From the NCBI RefSeq assembly GCF_009208565.1, contig NZ_WFLK01000011.1:62001-126000 (forward strand): a stretch of DNA of 64,000 nt, in the 5' to 3' direction. This DNA comes from Janthinobacterium aquaticum. GTDB taxonomy: Bacteria > Pseudomonadota > Gammaproteobacteria > Burkholderiales > Burkholderiaceae_D. The notes under the pieces were generated by a model that made no database searches, was not told the DNA's origin, and worked only from the letters and a program-made list of their open reading frames with translations. Positions 61,970 through 64,000 of this stretch are shown one piece after another (the stretch's first letter is position 1; every line of letters starts with the position of its first letter). The translations under genes and the position numbers were made by a program.

Positions 61970-63568
61970 TTAATCGATACCTTGGCTCTTCAGGTAATCC
62001 TCGTAGTTGCCATGGTAGTCAACCACTTCGTTTTCCTTGATCTCGATAATGCGGTTGGCCAGCGAGGAAACGAATTCGCGGTCATGCGACACAAAGATCA
62101 GGGTGCCGGCGTATTTTTCCAGCGCGATATTGAGCGACTCGATCGATTCCATGTCCATATGGTTGGTCGGTTCGTCAAGCAGCATCACGTTATGGCGGCC
62201 CAGCATCAGCTTGCCGTACATCATGCGGCCCTTTTCACCACCGGACAGCACGCGCACCGATTTCTTGACTTCATCGCCGCCAAACAGCAGGCGACCGAGG
62301 ATCGAGCGCACGGCCTGGTCGTCGTCGCCTTCCTGCGTCCACTTGCCCATCCAGTCGGTCAGGATGGTGTCGGTGGCAAATTCTTCGGTCGGGTCCTGCG
62401 GCATATAGCCGACGTTGGCGTTTTCGGCCCATTTGACGCGGCCCTGGTCCGGTTGCAGGCCGGCGATCTCGCCTGCGATACAGCGCAGCATGGTGGTCTT
62501 GCCGGCGCCGTTGGCGCCGATAATGGCGATACGCTCACCGGCTTCGACCATGATGCTGAAGTTCTTGAACAGCGTGCGGTCAAAGCCTTTGGTGATGTTT
62601 TCCACTTCCACGGCCAGGCGGTGCAGCTTTTTCTCGCCTTCGAAACGCACAAACGGATAGGCGCGCGACGACGGTTTGATATCGTCGACCTTGATTTTCT
62701 CGATCTGCTTGGCGCGCGAGGTTGCCTGGCGCGCTTTCGACTTGTTGGCGGCAAAGCGGCGCACGAAGTCCTGCAGCTCGGCCACTTTCTCTTTCGCCTT
62801 GGCGTTGTTGGCCAGTTGCTGGTTGCGCGCCTGGGTCGAGGCAAACATGTACTCGTCGTAGTTGCCCGGATAAATCTTCAGCGTGCCGTAGTCCATGTCG
62901 GCCACGTGGGTGCAGACCTGGTTCAGGAAGTGGCGATCATGGGAAATAATAATCATGGTCGAATTGCGCTCGTTGAGCACATCTTCCAGCCAGCGAATCG
63001 TGTTGATGTCCAGGTTATTGGTCGGTTCGTCGAGCAGCAGGATGTCGGGATTCGAGAACAGCGCCTGAGCCAGCAGCACGCGCAGCTTCCAGCCTGGCGA
63101 CACATTGCTCATCGGGCCCTGGTGCAGGTCGATCGATACGCCCGCACCCAGCAGCAGTTCGCCCGCACGCGATTCGGCCGTATAGCCGTCGTATTCGGAG
63201 ACTTTGCCTTCCAGTTCGGCCGCCTGCATGTAGTCGTCATCGGTCGCATCCGGATTGGCGTAGATGGCGTCGCGCTGCTGGATGGCGGCCCACATTTCCG
63301 TATGGCCCATCATCACCACGTCGAGCACGCGCATGTCTTCAAACGCAAACTGGTCCTGGCGCAGCTTGCCCAGGCGCTCGTTGGTGTCGAGCATCACGTT
63401 GCCACCCGACGGATCGAGGTCGCCACCGAGGATTTTCATGAAAGTCGATTTGCCGCAGCCGTTCGCGCCGATCAGGCCGTAACGGTTGCCGTCGCCGAAC
63501 TTGACGGAGATATTTTCAAACAATGGCTTGGCGCCAAACTGCATGGTGATATTTGCTGTAGAGAGCAT
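61970..63568 (-). CDS. ABC-F family ATPase (YbiT-like)
   Basis: 532 residues with two ABC domains. Walker A motifs are [19 protein letters not shown] and [19 protein letters not shown]; signature [17 protein letters not shown] and [16 protein letters not shown]; Walker [13 protein letters not shown] and [12 protein letters not shown] basic interdomain linker ([20 protein letters not shown]) is typical of ABC-F translation factors. It has no membrane segments and acts on ribosomes. Transcribed alone. Confidence 0.95.
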   Translation of the reverse strand: MLSTANITMQFGAKPLFENISVKFGDGNRYGLIGANGCGKSTFMKILGGDLDPSGGNVMLDTNERLGKLRQDQFAFEDMRVLDVVMMGHTEMWAAIQQRDAIYANPDATDDDYMQAAELEGKVSEYDGYTAESRAGELLLGAGVSIDLHQGPMSNVSPGWKLRVLLAQALFSNPDILLLDEPTNNLDINTIRWLEDVLNERNSTMIIISHDRHFLNQVCTHVADMDYGTLKIYPGNYDEYMFASTQARNQQLANNAKAKEKVAELQDFVRRFAANKSKARQATSRAKQIEKIKVDDIKPSSRAYPFVRFEGEKKLHRLAVEVENITKGFDRTLFKNFSIMVEAGERIAIIGANGAGKTTMLRCIAGEIAGLQPDQGRVKWAENANVGYMPQDPTEEFATDTILTDWMGKWTQEGDDDQAVRSILGRLLFGGDEVKKSVRVLSGGEKGRMMYGKLMLGRHNVMLLDEPTNHMDMESIESLNIALEKYAGTLIFVSHDREFVSSLANRIIEIKENEVVDYHGNYEDYLKSQGID

Positions 63569-63741
63569 TGTGGGTCTTTATCCAATGAAATCAGGTGTGA
63601 CTACTTTTCCACCATTATACAGTACGCATCCAAGCCTCCGAAGCCAGTCCACCCCATGCAGAGCCATGCCATAAAAATAGCGTTGCCGATTCTTCATTTC
63701 GGCGTTAGGCTCCGACTATCGACATTTTTGGCAGGTTTCAA

Positions 63742-64000
63742 TTGAAAAAACTTGGTGTTGCGGCCACTGCCGCTGCAGTCGTCGTTATCGCGACTGTGTA
63801 TGCCTCCCCCTATCTCGCCGTGCGCCAGATCAAAACTGCGCTGGCCGAACGCGACGCCGTGGCGCTGGCGGACAAGGTGGACTTTCCTGCGCTGCGCGAG
63901 AGCGTCAAGCAACAGATGAATGGCGCCATGGCCGACAGCGTCAAGGCTGTGGGCGCCAGCGACAACCCGTTTGCGGCCATGGGCCAGGCCGTGGCCGGCG
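63742..64000 (+). CDS. DUF2939-type protein (N-terminal fragment)
   Basis: The frame runs off the window end. It starts at TTG 63742 with AGG six bases upstream; no ATG or GTG is available before an in-frame stop at 63706. A signal/anchor segment (VAATAAAVVVIATVYA) is followed by SPYLAVRQIKTALAERDAVA and LADKVDFPALRESVKQQM, the pattern of DUF2939 proteins, which are of unknown function. Confidence 0.8.
   Translation, partial: MKKLGVAATAAAVVVIATVYASPYLAVRQIKTALAERDAVALADKVDFPALRESVKQQMNGAMADSVKAVGASDNPFAAMGQAVAG

Overview
This 64 kb window is GC-rich, gene-dense bacterial chromosome. Gene content and protein flavour point to a betaproteobacterium of the Oxalobacteraceae (Massilia / Duganella / Janthinobacterium type); that placement is an inference from remembered families, not a search. 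I found no rRNA, tRNA, CRISPR array, phage or insertion sequence, and no gene-free stretch longer than about 270 bases.

About 41 kb (1-32.8 kb and 41.1-46 kb) is an exosortase A (XrtA / PEP-CTERM) exopolysaccharide and protein-sorting locus. Block A (1-12.7 kb, plus strand) runs from the tail of a UDP-GlcNAc 2-epimerase through the XrtA deacetylase, FemAB-like protein, glycosyltransferases, exosortase A fused to an EpsI-like domain, an asparagine-synthase-type amidotransferase, a glycosyltransferase fused to a CapK/PaaK-like adenylating domain, and a membrane-anchored methyltransferase. Block B (13.3-20.8 kb, minus) holds a fused GT2-GT4 protein, a Wzx-type flippase, a GT4 enzyme, an MBOAT O-acyltransferase and an SGNH-like partner. 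Block C (20.9-32.8 kb) holds a Wzy-like O-glycosylation ligase, a second deacetylase, and two divergent operons. One encodes an acyl-CoA ligase, a PLP decarboxylase and an amidotransferase-like protein with a degenerate glutaminase site. The other encodes a GNAT-like protein, an acyl carrier protein, two alpha/beta hydrolases with unusual nucleophile elbows, a glycosyltransferase and a TPR lipoprotein. Together these look like a small-molecule pathway that makes an acyl/amine group for the polymer or for the sorted proteins.

From 32.8 to 41.1 kb the locus is interrupted by unrelated genes: a hypothetical protein, purT, a CPBP-like membrane protein, a chemoreceptor, an AraC regulator, an LpxO-like hydroxylase, a DUF1439 lipoprotein, a 24-residue membrane protein and a membrane protein. 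XrtA regulation and priming then resume at 41.1-46 kb with prsR (sigma-54 activator), prsK (histidine kinase) and the TIGR03013-type priming sugar transferase. No PEP-CTERM substrate protein is visible in the window, so the sorted proteins must lie elsewhere.

The remainder (46.1-64 kb) is mostly housekeeping: nadB, an acyl-CoA ligase, selO-msrB, yciB-bolA, two tandem parvulin isomerases, a UvrA paralogue lacking the UvrB-binding domain, a YpfJ-type zinc peptidase, a solute-binding protein, nadA-nadC, an ABC-F ATPase and the start of a DUF2939 protein. Two nested inverted-repeat (REPIN-like) elements of one family lie at 54.5 and 61.9 kb.
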